42,383 nt of DNA, from positions 1 to 42,383 of the forward strand of contig SESX01000003.1 in NCBI GenBank assembly GCA_004367365.1. The letters run 5' to 3'. The DNA is from Candidatus Acetocimmeria pyornia. Lineage in GTDB: Bacteria; Bacillota; Sulfobacillia; UBA3575. The first letter of the stretch is position 1, and each line of letters starts with the position of its first letter. A program made the translations under genes and the position numbers. This document shows positions 1 to 9,125 of this stretch, in pieces. The notes under the pieces are model-generated. The model ran no database searches. It worked only from the letters and a program-made list of their open reading frames with translations, and was not told the origin of the DNA.

Positions 1-140
1 TGCTGGATGGCGATCGCTCCCGGTACCGCTTCGGCGATGGCTTCCGCCGTCCGGTTAGCACACACCACACTTGAGAGAACCAGCAGCTGGTTTCTTATTC
101 CCACCCTGCCGTCTGGACGCCTGTATCCCCAGAATTCCAT
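1..140 (-). CDS. UxaA family hydrolase / altronate-galactarate dehydratase, large (C-terminal) domain; 3' part lies outside the window
   Basis: Reverse complement reads MEFWGYRRPDGRVGIRNQLLVLSSVVCANRTAEAIAEAVPGAIAIQ, a typical start of the UxaA large domain; ATGA overlap with the upstream gene. Confidence 0.85.
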   Translation of the reverse strand, partial: MEFWGYRRPDGRVGIRNQLLVLSSVVCANRTAEAIAEAVPGAIAIQ

Positions 141-445
141 CACGCCTCAGCTCCTTTCACCCGGTCACCCCGGCCGCGTTTGCTTTCTACGTTGTGGATA
201 TGCACATGCTCTCCCGGGGCTATGTCCCTGGTGGCCGTACCAATGGTTTCTCCGTACTTGGTCACCGGGTTTCCTTTCTTGATCTCCCTGACCGCAAACT
301 TGTGCCCGGTCTCCACCGGCCCGGTCAACACTACCTTTACCTTTTCGCCGCCAACTTCCAACTCCAGTTCTTCCCCAGCCTCCAGGTCCTTGGTAGCTGT
401 GGCCACGTTGTCTTTTTTGTTAATCACAAGGGCCTTCGACACCAT
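140..445 (-). CDS. UxaA family hydrolase, small SAF domain (altronate dehydratase N-terminal subunit)
   Basis: 101 aa; SAF-like VINKKDNVATATKDLEAGEELEL...VTKYGETIGTATRDIAPGEHVHIHNVES. Confidence 0.85.
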   Translation of the reverse strand: MVSKALVINKKDNVATATKDLEAGEELELEVGGEKVKVVLTGPVETGHKFAVREIKKGNPVTKYGETIGTATRDIAPGEHVHIHNVESKRGRGDRVKGAEA

Positions 446-539
446 CTTTTCCTCCCTTCTGGCAGTAAGGCTCGCACTTCCGCTTTAGAGCTTTTTCTGA
501 CCGCCTTAGTTGGTCGTCTCTTCAGAAAGCGGAGGCGAA

Positions 540-650
540 GATAGACTGCCACCAGCCATTTCCACTTTTTCGCTGGTGCCGCCGCCTGAAGCGGCGTGGA
601 CCATTACCGCGCAAATACCATGCCTGAGTCGGTGGATGCTTTCTTCGCCG
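540..650 (-). repeat. Dispersed repeat family, copy A (partial)
   Basis: GTAATGGTCCACGCCGCTTCAGGCGGCGGCACCAGCGAAAAAGTGGAAATGG on the minus strand, similar to copies C and F. Confidence 0.6.
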
Positions 651-852
651 GCTTCAGGAGGATTGATTCGACGGAGTCCCATGTTTATCCTCCGTGGTGC
701 CATCCACTTACGGGAGGCAGGCCAATTGCCAGAAAACCTTTCTAGCTGTGACATTTTTTACCAAGTTTTCTGCCAATTAATTCTTCCTTCCCAATACAGT
801 AACACCAGGCACTTCTCCGGTTACATAGATTTCGATTCCAATATAGGCTTCT

Positions 853-1659
853 TCAAAGCTTGACCCTTTCGGCCCGCCGCTTCGAAAAACGCACCACCGA
901 ATCATAACCTGCCTTCTTCAAGATCTCGGCAGCCTCGGGAAAACCATGGCCAACCTCCTCCGGCCGGTGGGCATCTGAGGAAAGGGTCACAGGTACCCCG
1001 TACCGGGCGAGAATCGAAACAAAGGACTTTGATGGGTAGGTTTCTTGAACCGGCTTACGCCAACCGGCTGTATTCAACTCAAACCATACCCCGGCCCTGG
1101 AAAGGGCCTGGGCAACTTCTTCCATGAGACCCGTAATATCGCAGCTGGGCCGGTGACCAAAAACCTTTACGACATCCAAATGGCCCATAATGTCAAAGAG
1201 ACCGCTCTCCGCCGCCTTAATCACCTTACGGAAGTAGTCGTGGTAAACCTGGTCCACGTCCACCTCCTGCCACCGGTCTTTCTGCTCCGGAACATCAAAC
1301 CCCCAGCCGTTTATCCAGTGGACCGACCCGATCACGTAATCCCACGGGTATCGGCTCAAAAACCGGGCAATCTCCCCCTCCCGGCCTTCTACGTAATCGA
1401 ACTCAATACCAAGCTTCACCTGAAGACCTTTTTTCCTGGCGGCTTCAATCAGACGAACGTAATCATCGACACTGATTTCAACCCACTGCAGAACCCACGG
1501 ATTATCAGCCACAATATGGGCCGCTTCCCGGAACCGGTAGCAGTGTTCGGAAAACCCAATCTCCTCCAGTCCCACCCGGCAGGCCTGCCGGTAAAATTGT
1601 TCAAGCCATTCCAGTTCCAAGGGACCCTCTTCCAAGTGGAGGTGGTAGTCAAAGAGCAC
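853..1659 (-). CDS. PHP-domain histidinol-phosphatase (HisJ family)
   Basis: DYHLHLEEG, GFSEHCYRF, GIEFDYVEG, GSVHWINGW, DIMGHLDVVK, LSSDAHRPEEVG motifs. Confidence 0.85.
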   Translation of the reverse strand: MLFDYHLHLEEGPLELEWLEQFYRQACRVGLEEIGFSEHCYRFREAAHIVADNPWVLQWVEISVDDYVRLIEAARKKGLQVKLGIEFDYVEGREGEIARFLSRYPWDYVIGSVHWINGWGFDVPEQKDRWQEVDVDQVYHDYFRKVIKAAESGLFDIMGHLDVVKVFGHRPSCDITGLMEEVAQALSRAGVWFELNTAGWRKPVQETYPSKSFVSILARYGVPVTLSSDAHRPEEVGHGFPEAAEILKKAGYDSVVRFSKRRAERVKL

Positions 1660-2027
1660 TTTTTCAACTCCTTCTCAATCCAGTAATCCGGCAACCTGTC
1701 ACTAGAGTCGATTGTCTTCTTGCACTGCAATAAGGTCAGCTGCAGCTCTTGTTGCTCGTAGTGCCGCCAATCTTTAGTGTAACTTGAACACTACTTGCAA
1801 AGCACAGGACACCCCTCTTCTCATAGGGCAGAACTCGACCTGCTGGAAGCCCCTTGTGATTTCACCGGCCCGGCCGCCGCGCGCCCACTGGTCTTAATCA
1901 GGAACTACCTGGCCGTGGTCGGCCCGTGAAATCCCGGTGGTACCTGCCTAGGTTTCGGAACACTGCAGGGATGAAAGGAGGCTTACACCAAAAAAAGGCC
2001 CATCAAGGGCCCCGTCATTTTTCACAA

Positions 2028-2102
2028 TGGCTGGGGCGGCAGGATTCGAACCTGCGGATGCGGGATCCAAAGTCCCGTGCCTTACCGCTTGGCTACACCC
2101 CA
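2028..2102 (-). tRNA. tRNA-Gln (TTG), CCA encoded
   Basis: Revcomp TGGGGTGTAGCCAAGCGGTAAGGCACGGGACTTTGGATCCCGCATCCGCAGGTTCGAATCCTGCCGCCCCAGCCA; cloverleaf and anticodon TTG. Confidence 0.96.
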
Positions 2103-2109
2103 AGGTTAT

Positions 2110-2185
2110 TGGTGGAGATGAGCGGACTCGAACCGCCGACCTCCTGCTTGCAAGGCAGGCGCTCTCCCAACTGAGCTACATCCCC
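2110..2185 (-). tRNA. tRNA-Ala (TGC), CCA encoded
   Basis: Revcomp GGGGATGTAGCTCAGTTGGGAGAGCGCCTGCCTTGCAAGCAGGAGGTCGGCGGTTCGAGTCCGCTCATCTCCACCA. Confidence 0.97.
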
Positions 2186-2193
2186 ATAATTAT

Positions 2194-2268
2194 TGGCTCC
2201 CCGGGCAGGACTCGAACCTGCAGCCACTCGGTTAACAGCCGAGCGCTCTACCATTGAGCTACCGAGGA
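2194..2268 (-). tRNA. tRNA-Asn (GTT), CCA encoded
   Basis: Revcomp TCCTCGGTAGCTCAATGGTAGAGCGCTCGGCTGTTAACCGAGTGGCTGCAGGTTCGAGTCCTGCCCGGGGAGCCA. Confidence 0.97.
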
Positions 2269-2335
2269 GCGTAACTGCAAAGTTTACATGATTCTTGGCG
2301 TTACGCGTATATTATAAACACTCGAATTTGAAAAG

Positions 2336-2959
2336 TCAAGGTACCCAAAAACCTCTCTTTTTGCGCACAGCCTTTGACAATTGAATGCCGAGCATGTAAA
2401 GAGACGCTGTTTCCAAGTGGGTGCTGGCCGTGACATCAAAAAGGATGTTGGCCCGGGCTTCAAATTCCTCGTCCGCAGCCCATAAGACCAGCGCCAGCGG
2501 GACCTTGGGTAAAGCCGGTATGACAGCTCCCACATCACCGGCATCCATCCCCTCGCCTCCGAAGGATTCAACCACCCGCCTGAAATCCTCCGGGTCGTCC
2601 CCAAATTCCCTGGCCAGGGGGGAAATAGCCTCACGCTGGAAGGGAGCGTAATGCTGAGGCCCACCGGGAAGTTCCAAGAAAGATAACCACTGGCCGCGCG
2701 GGGGAAGACCGCTGGACCGGGTGAGGTACTGCAAAATCAGGATCTCGTCGGTCAGCTCAGGTTTTTCCCGCGAACTGACAGGTTCGATTCCCCCGTCCAC
2801 ACCGACCAGGTAATCACAACCACAGTAACTAATGGAGATAGCGCGCTGCTCTTTATCGAAAAGGGCCCCAGCTAACCGGGCCCTGAATTCCAGGTCCGGC
2901 TCGGAACGAAAAGCCGCCAGGGCTAGATGGTAAGCATCTTCATACTGGTTCCTTTTCAC
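2336..2959 (-). CDS. DUF3786-type protein
   Basis: ORF of 211 aa resembling DUF3786 proteins; GTG at 2959 overlaps the SDR stop (GTGA), a likely coupled start, although the ORF track begins at 2971. Confidence 0.65.
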   Translation of the reverse strand: MKRNQYEDAYHLALAAFRSEPDLEFRARLAGALFDKEQRAISISYCGCDYLVGVDGGIEPVSSREKPELTDEILILQYLTRSSGLPPRGQWLSFLELPGGPQHYAPFQREAISPLAREFGDDPEDFRRVVESFGGEGMDAGDVGAVIPALPKVPLALVLWAADEEFEARANILFDVTASTHLETASLYMLGIQLSKAVRKKRGFWVP

Positions 2960-3726
2960 AACGCCAACCACCCACCATCGACAGTCAGGGTAGACCCAGT
3001 AACAAAGCTCGATGCCTCTGAAGCCAGGTAGACGACAGCACCTGTGATTTCTTCAGGTTTTCCAAATCTGGCCATTGGGGTTTTCCGGATCAGGTCAGCG
3101 TAGATTTTTTCACTTCGCCGCACCCCTTCGGTCATCCCAGTTTCAATGTACCCCGGGGCAACAGCGTTGACCCGGATGCCGAATCTCACCCAGTCCACTG
3201 CCAGGACCCGGGTTAGCTGCAGGACCCCTCCCTTGCTCGCACAGTACGCCGCAAGGCGGGGGAAGGCCACTTCTCCTCCTATCGAGGCGATATTGATGAT
3301 GGAACCACGAACCTGAGTCTCGATCATTTTCATCCCTACTGCCCGGCAGCAAAGGAAGTTCCCCCGAAGGTTAACATTGATAATTTGGTCCCACTCCTCG
3401 ATGGTCATTTCCTCTGCCCTTTTCAGAACCGGGGAGATCCCGGCGGCATTCACAAGAACATCTATCCGACCGAACCTGGCCATCACGGCTTCAACCATTT
3501 CTTCCACTTGCTCCGGAACAGCCACATCCGTGGTTACCTCCAGGGTTTGACGGCCGAGGCGCCGGATTTCGGCGGCCACCTCCTGCACATCACCCGCTGT
3601 CCGGCTTGTCGGCACCACGTCTGCCCCAGCCTCTGCCAGGGCGACCGCAGCAGCCCTGCCGATCCCTTTCCCCCCACCGGTAACCACGGCAACTTTGCCC
3701 GTAAGGTCGAAACTTTTTGGGATCAT
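2956..3726 (-). CDS. SDR family NAD(P)-dependent oxidoreductase (FabG-like)
   Basis: GGGKGIG cofactor motif, NAAG, YCASKGG active site, VNAVAPGYIETGM. Confidence 0.95.
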   Translation of the reverse strand: MIPKSFDLTGKVAVVTGGGKGIGRAAAVALAEAGADVVPTSRTAGDVQEVAAEIRRLGRQTLEVTTDVAVPEQVEEMVEAVMARFGRIDVLVNAAGISPVLKRAEEMTIEEWDQIINVNLRGNFLCCRAVGMKMIETQVRGSIINIASIGGEVAFPRLAAYCASKGGVLQLTRVLAVDWVRFGIRVNAVAPGYIETGMTEGVRRSEKIYADLIRKTPMARFGKPEEITGAVVYLASEASSFVTGSTLTVDGGWLAL

Positions 3727-4020
3727 TACCCTTCAACTCCTTTAAGTGCTACGCGCTTTTGATTCCTACAACTGTCAAAAACTGCTTTCTGCTTGGCTGT
3801 TTCATATTTCCCCACTCACCCCTGGCTGAGCCTCTGCTATCCTTAACTGGAACACTGCCGGACCAACCGGCCCGCTGTCCCTTGAGGACCACCGTTCTCG
3901 CTCCGAAAACCCACACCGGTAAAGTTCGTTCAATTTAGTTCCCCGTGGTTCAGACCGACCAGCCCGAGTCGTGCAAATCCATCCCTGTACTGGCCGGTTT
4001 CCACGCAGCACAGGCACCAA

Positions 4021-4392
4021 TCAAGACCTGTCACTTTTCAACAAACGTAGGAACTCGGCTACCGTAGCCGGTATTTGTTCCTCTGGTACTGCACGGTGCT
4101 GCACCGTCTCCCCTGCAACCACCACCCATCCTGCCGGCGGCTGGATCCCGGGGCGTGTGGCACAATCAGCCGGACACCCGCTGAGGATCAGAACCGTTAC
4201 TGCCTCCGGGTCAGCAGCCGGTACAAAGCCTATCCCGTCCCGGAACACCAGTTCCTGGACACCCTCAAGAACCCGTTTCCGGTCGATGACCGGGTTACAC
4301 CCGCCGCAGTACTTGACCCCAACCTTAAATCTGACCACCTCTCCTTTCTCGAGCCTGGCAGGCCTCCATGCTTCTCGCCGTCTCTTCTCCAC
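4021..4392 (-). CDS. Small uncharacterized protein with CGGCNP and CPADCA cysteine motifs
   Basis: 123 aa ORF; FKVGVKYCGGCNPVIDRKRVLEGVQE...LILSGCPADCA; coherent protein composition. Confidence 0.7.
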   Translation of the reverse strand: MEKRRREAWRPARLEKGEVVRFKVGVKYCGGCNPVIDRKRVLEGVQELVFRDGIGFVPAADPEAVTVLILSGCPADCATRPGIQPPAGWVVVAGETVQHRAVPEEQIPATVAEFLRLLKSDRS

Positions 4393-4394
4393 TA

Positions 4395-4640
4395 GTGCTG
4401 CACACCGCTACCGGTGGAGGCACCACGGAGAATGAAAATCAAGAACAAGCCTGTTGTTGCAGTCTACATCAGGGGTGCCAACAAACGGGCAGCCACGGGC
4501 TCCCCGAGCGGCGATGAGTAAACGAGTTCAAGAACCGCAGGCAGCGAAGACCAGCCGCAACTACCTGTCTGGGCCCGGAGGGGTGTGTGGCTGCCGCCCG
4601 GAGCCGCCGAGGTTCATTTGGTTAATTTCAACATTCCAGC
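4395..4640 (+). repeat. Dispersed repeat family, copy B
   Basis: GGCACCACGGAGAATGAAAATC...GTTGCAGTCTACATCAGGGGTGCC...TTCAAGAACCGCAGGC...GACCAGCCGCAAC...TGTGGCTGC.GCCCGGAGCCG.CGAGGTTCATT shared with copy C. Confidence 0.8.
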
Positions 4641-4920
4641 CCCGAAATCCTATCCCCCAAACCGGCTAGGTCGAGAGGCTGCCGGTACCATCCCCATCTT
4701 CTCTTGAAACCCCGCAGCCCAAAAACCCCGGATGGGCCCCGTGACAATGCAACTACCACTGTTTTCCCCTTTTGTCTCCCCTGGCAGGAATTGTTCCCCC
4801 GCTTAAAGAACTAAGTCTGGCGGTCGTCTGTTTTCTCCGCAACCATGCAGGAATCCGGCAACGGTTTCGCCCGAAAACAGAACCTACATGAAGCTAGACA
4901 GTGGTGGAGGTGGACAGAAG

Positions 4921-6087
4921 ATGTTCTTCGAAAAGGCAGACCGAATCAAGGGGTTTTCGTCTGCCGTCTTCTCCGAGATGGAGAAAGCCAAGTACGCCGC
5001 CATGGAACGCGGCATTGAAGTCATTAACCTCGGTATCGGAAGCCCGGACCTCCCGCCGGCACCACATATCAGAAAACGCCTTCAGGAGGCTGTAGCCGAT
5101 CCCAATAATTACGGCTACGCCATCCTGGGTTTTCCTGAACTGCACGAGGCCCTCGCAGACTGGTACCGAAACCGTTTTGGGGTTGAACTTGACCCCAAGA
5201 CCGAGGTACTGGACCTGATGGGGTCCCAGGACGGGCTGGCACACATCTCACTGGCAGTCATCAACCCAGGGGATACCGTCCTGGTTCCCGATCCCGGTTA
5301 CCCGATTTACAGTGCCGGACCCCTATTCGCAGGTGCCGAGCTCTACCGTTACCCCCTGCTGGAAGAAAACAACTACCTGCCGGTTCTGGAAGAATTCGAA
5401 CCGTCACTGCTCAAGCGGGCTAAAATGATCATCATCAATTACCCCAACAACCCGCTGGCGGCCACTGCTCCCCTTGAATTCTTTTCACGGCTGGTGGAGC
5501 TGGCCTACCAGTACAACTTCTTAATCTGTCACGATGTTGCTTATTGTGAACTGGCCTTTGACGGGTACCGGCCTCCAAGCCTCCTGCAGGTCGATGGGGC
5601 CAAAGAGGTTGCGGTAGAGTTTTCTTCCCTCTCCAAGACTTACAACATGGCCGGGTGCAGGCTCGGTTTCGTATCCGGCAACCCCCAGGTGATAGCCGCC
5701 CTGGCCGAGGTTAAGTCCTACCTTGACTATGGTGTCTTCAAGCCCATTCAATATGCGGGGATTACGGCACTGACCGGACCCCAAGAATACGTTCGGGAAA
5801 CCGTCCTTACCTACCAGAGAAGACGAGATGTCTTGGTAGAGGGTCTAAACTCCATCGGTTGGAAGCTAGAGAAACCCAAGGCTACCATGTTTGTCTGGGC
5901 CCCGGTTCCGGGGGAATATACCTCCTCTGACTTCGCCACCACCCTCCTCGCAAAGACGGGGGTCGTGGTCCTACCGGGCAACGGCTTCGGGGAAAACGGG
6001 GAGGGGTACGTCAGGATCGGCCTTGTCCAGGATGAAGAACAGTTGAAAGAAGCTGTCGCCCGGATCGCAGAGAGCGGTCTCTTCTGA
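4921..6087 (+). CDS. Class I/II PLP aminotransferase, LL-diaminopimelate aminotransferase-like
   Basis: INLGIGSPDLPP, NYPNNPLAATA, EFSSLSKTYNMAGCRLGFVSGN (PLP Lys); GGAGG about 10 nt upstream of ATG 4921, so the ORF start at 4888 looks overextended. Confidence 0.92.
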   Translation: MFFEKADRIKGFSSAVFSEMEKAKYAAMERGIEVINLGIGSPDLPPAPHIRKRLQEAVADPNNYGYAILGFPELHEALADWYRNRFGVELDPKTEVLDLMGSQDGLAHISLAVINPGDTVLVPDPGYPIYSAGPLFAGAELYRYPLLEENNYLPVLEEFEPSLLKRAKMIIINYPNNPLAATAPLEFFSRLVELAYQYNFLICHDVAYCELAFDGYRPPSLLQVDGAKEVAVEFSSLSKTYNMAGCRLGFVSGNPQVIAALAEVKSYLDYGVFKPIQYAGITALTGPQEYVRETVLTYQRRRDVLVEGLNSIGWKLEKPKATMFVWAPVPGEYTSSDFATTLLAKTGVVVLPGNGFGENGEGYVRIGLVQDEEQLKEAVARIAESGLF

Positions 6088-6239
6088 GGGCTCCCCCTAC
6101 GCAGACGCTTCTACGAAAATGCCATCGTCCACCTCGCCAGGGTTGCTCCTCCACTCGCCTTTTTTCTTCCTCACCCCTTCGGGGCTGCAACCGCAGCGTT
6201 TGGTTCCGGAGCAACCCGGGAGTGCAACTCACGATACTA

Positions 6240-6585
6240 CTCGCTCAAGGGGCTGCTGAATACAGCTTCGAATTTTTATGCTTCGTGGTTCCGGCACTTC
6301 TGAGGCGGCATGGAGCATCACTACGAAAATTTTCCGACGGCACCTGCCTTCCTTCGCGGCGTCACGCTCAACGTATAGTTGTATAATGAACCTCGACGGC
6401 TCCGGGCCGCAGCCACAAACTCGCGGTGGCTGCGGCTGGTCCGCCGCCTGCGGTTCTTGAACCAGCTCAGGAAGCCCGCACCCACCCGTTCGATGCCACC
6501 CCTGGTGTAGACTGCAGCAACCGGCTGGAGCCTGATTTTCACCTTCTGTGGTGCCGCCGCGCCGCATTGCGGAATGGAACACTAC
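6240..6585 (-). repeat. Dispersed repeat family, copy C (longest copy)
   Basis: Hairpin head GCGGCGCGGCGGCACCACAGAAGGTGAAAATC, body, tail ATGCCGCCTCAGAAG...GGAACCACGAAGCATAAAAATTCG. Confidence 0.85.
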
Positions 6586-6703
6586 TCAGGGTTTCACTAA
6601 GGCCGCCCTCAGATCGCAGGCCTTGCCTCCACCTGGCGGCTGCTGCCACCTTCATCGTGACCTTCACCCTCGCGGCAGATCCATGCCGGTACATAGAAAA
6701 CCC

Positions 6704-6729
6704 AACCCCGGGCCTGTGAGCCCGGGGTT
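6704..6729. terminator. GC-rich hairpin, possible bidirectional terminator
   Basis: AACCCCGGGC-CTGTGA-GCCCGGGGTT, 10-bp perfect stem with 6-nt loop; on the minus strand followed by GGGTTTTCT. Confidence 0.5.
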
Positions 6730-6769
6730 CCAGTAAAGCTTAAGACTCGACGTTTCGGTTAGGTGCAAG

Positions 6770-6815
6770 TAAGGTCTTTTCCGATGTAAGAGCCTCAAGA
6801 TTGAAAAAGACCTTA
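6770..6815. terminator. Inverted repeat downstream of the SleB-type gene
   Basis: TAAGGTCTTTT (6770-6780) and AAAAGACCTTA (6805-6815), 11-bp perfect arms, 24-nt spacer. Confidence 0.4.
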
Positions 6816-6837
6816 AGAACAAGGCTGGGGCCGGCTT

Positions 6838-7677
6838 TCACCTGGCGAAGTTGTGGTTGCCGATTTCGGCAGTTACCTTTTTCGTCCGCCAAAAACTGCT
6901 GGTTGACAGCCGTGGATTATAAAAGAAAAGGGCCCCACCTGTTGGGTCATAGCCGGAAAGGGCCGTAAGGGCAGCCTTGCGGCTGAGCTCACTGGGCTCC
7001 ACCTGAAACCGTCGGCTGTAAACCGCAAGGAACTGTCCAGGTTCTTTGATCACCGCCTCAATCGAATCGGGAAACCGCGGGTCCTCAACCCTGTTTACAA
7101 CCACCGCGCCTACGGCCACCTGTCCCTGAAACGGCTCAGACCCAGCCTCAGCATAGATGATCCTGGCCAGGAGTTCAACTTCGTCCTCATGGGCGTGCCA
7201 CCTGTCTTGCTCCCCTGCATCACTAATCCCGGCAGCAATGGAGATCGATACCGTATTGGTAACCCCTTCCCAGGCCACTTGGCCACCCAAGGCCTCGACT
7301 GCAAAACGTAGGGGAACCAAGGTTCTGCCTTCTACGACCCGGGCCGGAACATCCAGGGGCACAACCCTGCCTCCCACAAGGGCCTCCTTTTCACCCAGGC
7401 CGATGACAATCCCCTGCCGGTCACCATCACCATTGACTAAGACCCGTTTCGAACCGGTATCGTAATGAACCTCGCGTCCCAGGGCCTCGAAGAGTCCCCT
7501 TAACCCCACCAGAATCCTGCTCTCTTCCATGACCACCGGGACAGAAGGTGCCAGTGGAACATCATTGACATAGACGATTACTGGCTCCGTAGGACCTGTA
7601 GAGGCGTAAACAGGCGGGGTAAATAAGAAAACGGAAAGTAACACCGCCATTGCGCACATCCATTGCTTCCGAACCAT
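6838..7677 (-). CDS. Copper amine oxidase N-terminal (stalk) domain plus SleB-like cell wall hydrolase
   Basis: Signal peptide; LVGLRGLFEALGREVHYD...LVPLRFAVEALGGQVAWE; LLARIIYAEAGSEPFQGQVAVGAVVVNRVEDPRFPDSI...GGALFFYNP. Confidence 0.92.
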   Translation of the reverse strand: MVRKQWMCAMAVLLSVFLFTPPVYASTGPTEPVIVYVNDVPLAPSVPVVMEESRILVGLRGLFEALGREVHYDTGSKRVLVNGDGDRQGIVIGLGEKEALVGGRVVPLDVPARVVEGRTLVPLRFAVEALGGQVAWEGVTNTVSISIAAGISDAGEQDRWHAHEDEVELLARIIYAEAGSEPFQGQVAVGAVVVNRVEDPRFPDSIEAVIKEPGQFLAVYSRRFQVEPSELSRKAALTALSGYDPTGGALFFYNPRLSTSSFWRTKKVTAEIGNHNFAR

Positions 7678-8015
7678 GCCCCAACCCCCTCTGAATCGCT
7701 ACCACGAAAGGCTCCTTTTCCCGGGTACCACTTCCTTTTTTTTCGCCGTGACCTTCCGTGAACCTCCAGGAATTATCTGCCAGAGAGTAGCTGGGGTTCG
7801 CCGCGTAACCGTAAACCTGTTGGTCTTGTGACAAGGCACACAAGAAAAAAAGACTTCACCACCAGTGCAGCCTGCCATTTATCAAAAGACGTGGGGAGCC
7901 AGACCGCCCCCAGGGTTCGATTCAGCCAAAGGGTAAGGAAACAGCACCGTGCTAGGGCATAAACCCCTGAAAGGTTTAATATATTTCCAGTGACTCATGA
8001 GAATTCCAGCCTGCC

Positions 8016-8876
8016 GTGGTGATGACCTTGACCGGACATTTCCTGGTTATCAACCCCAGGTTCCCAAGAACCATCATCCTCATTATCGCCCTGGCCTTTA
8101 CCTTCTGGTGGCCCTTCCGGGCCCCGGTGACAAGATTTCTCTTTGGTGTTCCACCAGGCGTCACACTGCACGGGGAATCGGTCTCCGGACTGACCACCGT
8201 GGAGGTAGAGGAAAAGGTGCGCCAGTTGGCCGAAGAGCTAAACCAGGAAGCGAAAAACGCCAGTATTGACCGCAGCACAGGGCAGATCATTCCGGAAAAA
8301 TGGGGGGTCCAGGTTGATATCCAGGCCACTGTCAACAGGGTCATGTCCGCTGCCGAAGGAGCCCGGGTAGAACCGGTGCTGCTAGACATTGAACCAGAGT
8401 GGAAGGCTCAAGACCTGAAAGCTATCAGCACGGTGCTTGGAAGTTTCACCACCTGGATGCAGGGTTCAAGTGCCCGGCGTTACAATATTAGGCTCTCGGC
8501 ATCCTTCCTCGACCGAACCCTGGTCCTGCCGGGTGAAGAGTTTTCCTTTAACGCCCTGGCCAGTCCTTACACCAGGGAAAGGGGCTATCAAGATGCTCCC
8601 ATCATTGACGACACCGGGCGAATGTCCCCGGGGATCGGGGGTGGAATCTGTCAGGTATCCACCACTCTCTACAACGCCATCGTCGAGGCCGGCTTAAAGC
8701 TTACCGAAAGACACCGTCATACCCTGCGCATATACTATGTCACCCCTGGCAAAGATGCCGCCGTGGCTCATGATAAAGACCTGCGTTTTGTGAATAACCG
8801 GACCACCCCTGTCCTGGTACGGGTTTACGCCGATGAGAAGAAATTGACGGCGGAAATCCTGGGAACAGGGAACTAA
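8016..8876 (+). CDS. VanW family protein
   Basis: N-terminal TM helix; RLSASFLDRTLVLPGEEFSFN...GIGGGICQVSTTLYNAIVEAGL...ERHRHTLRIYYV. Confidence 0.93.
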   Translation: MVMTLTGHFLVINPRFPRTIILIIALAFTFWWPFRAPVTRFLFGVPPGVTLHGESVSGLTTVEVEEKVRQLAEELNQEAKNASIDRSTGQIIPEKWGVQVDIQATVNRVMSAAEGARVEPVLLDIEPEWKAQDLKAISTVLGSFTTWMQGSSARRYNIRLSASFLDRTLVLPGEEFSFNALASPYTRERGYQDAPIIDDTGRMSPGIGGGICQVSTTLYNAIVEAGLKLTERHRHTLRIYYVTPGKDAAVAHDKDLRFVNNRTTPVLVRVYADEKKLTAEILGTGN

Positions 8877-8934
8877 TGACCTTAACCACCGACTGCAGTC
8901 TTCAATCTCCCCCCGGTAAGGAGGTCTGGGTGAA

Positions 8935-9090
8935 TACTACGAGAATGCCCCAACAGCACCGGCCTTCCTTCGCGGCGCCACGCGCACCGGATGGTTGTAA
9001 TGAACCTCGTCGGCTGCTGGCCCCAGCCACAAACTCGCCCTCCAGGCTCAGACAGGTGGCTACAGCTGGTCCTCCCGTCGCCTGTGGCAG
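8935..9090 (-). repeat. Dispersed repeat family, copy D (body and 3' end)
   Basis: GCGAGTTTGTGGCTG...CGACGAGGTTCATTA...CGCCGCGAAGGAAGGC.GGTGC.GT.GG...TCGTAGT shared with copy C. Confidence 0.8.
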
Positions 9091-9125
9091 TATGGGGGAC
9101 TCCAGAGCGACCCAGGCTGGTAACC

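Noticed and set aside
1926-2257. ORFs of 82 and 76 aa across the tRNA cluster
   Set aside because: Overlap the tRNA-Gln, tRNA-Ala and tRNA-Asn genes.
6229-6582. 117-aa ORF
   Set aside because: Lies wholly in repeat copy C and is not the frame showing codon-like conservation.
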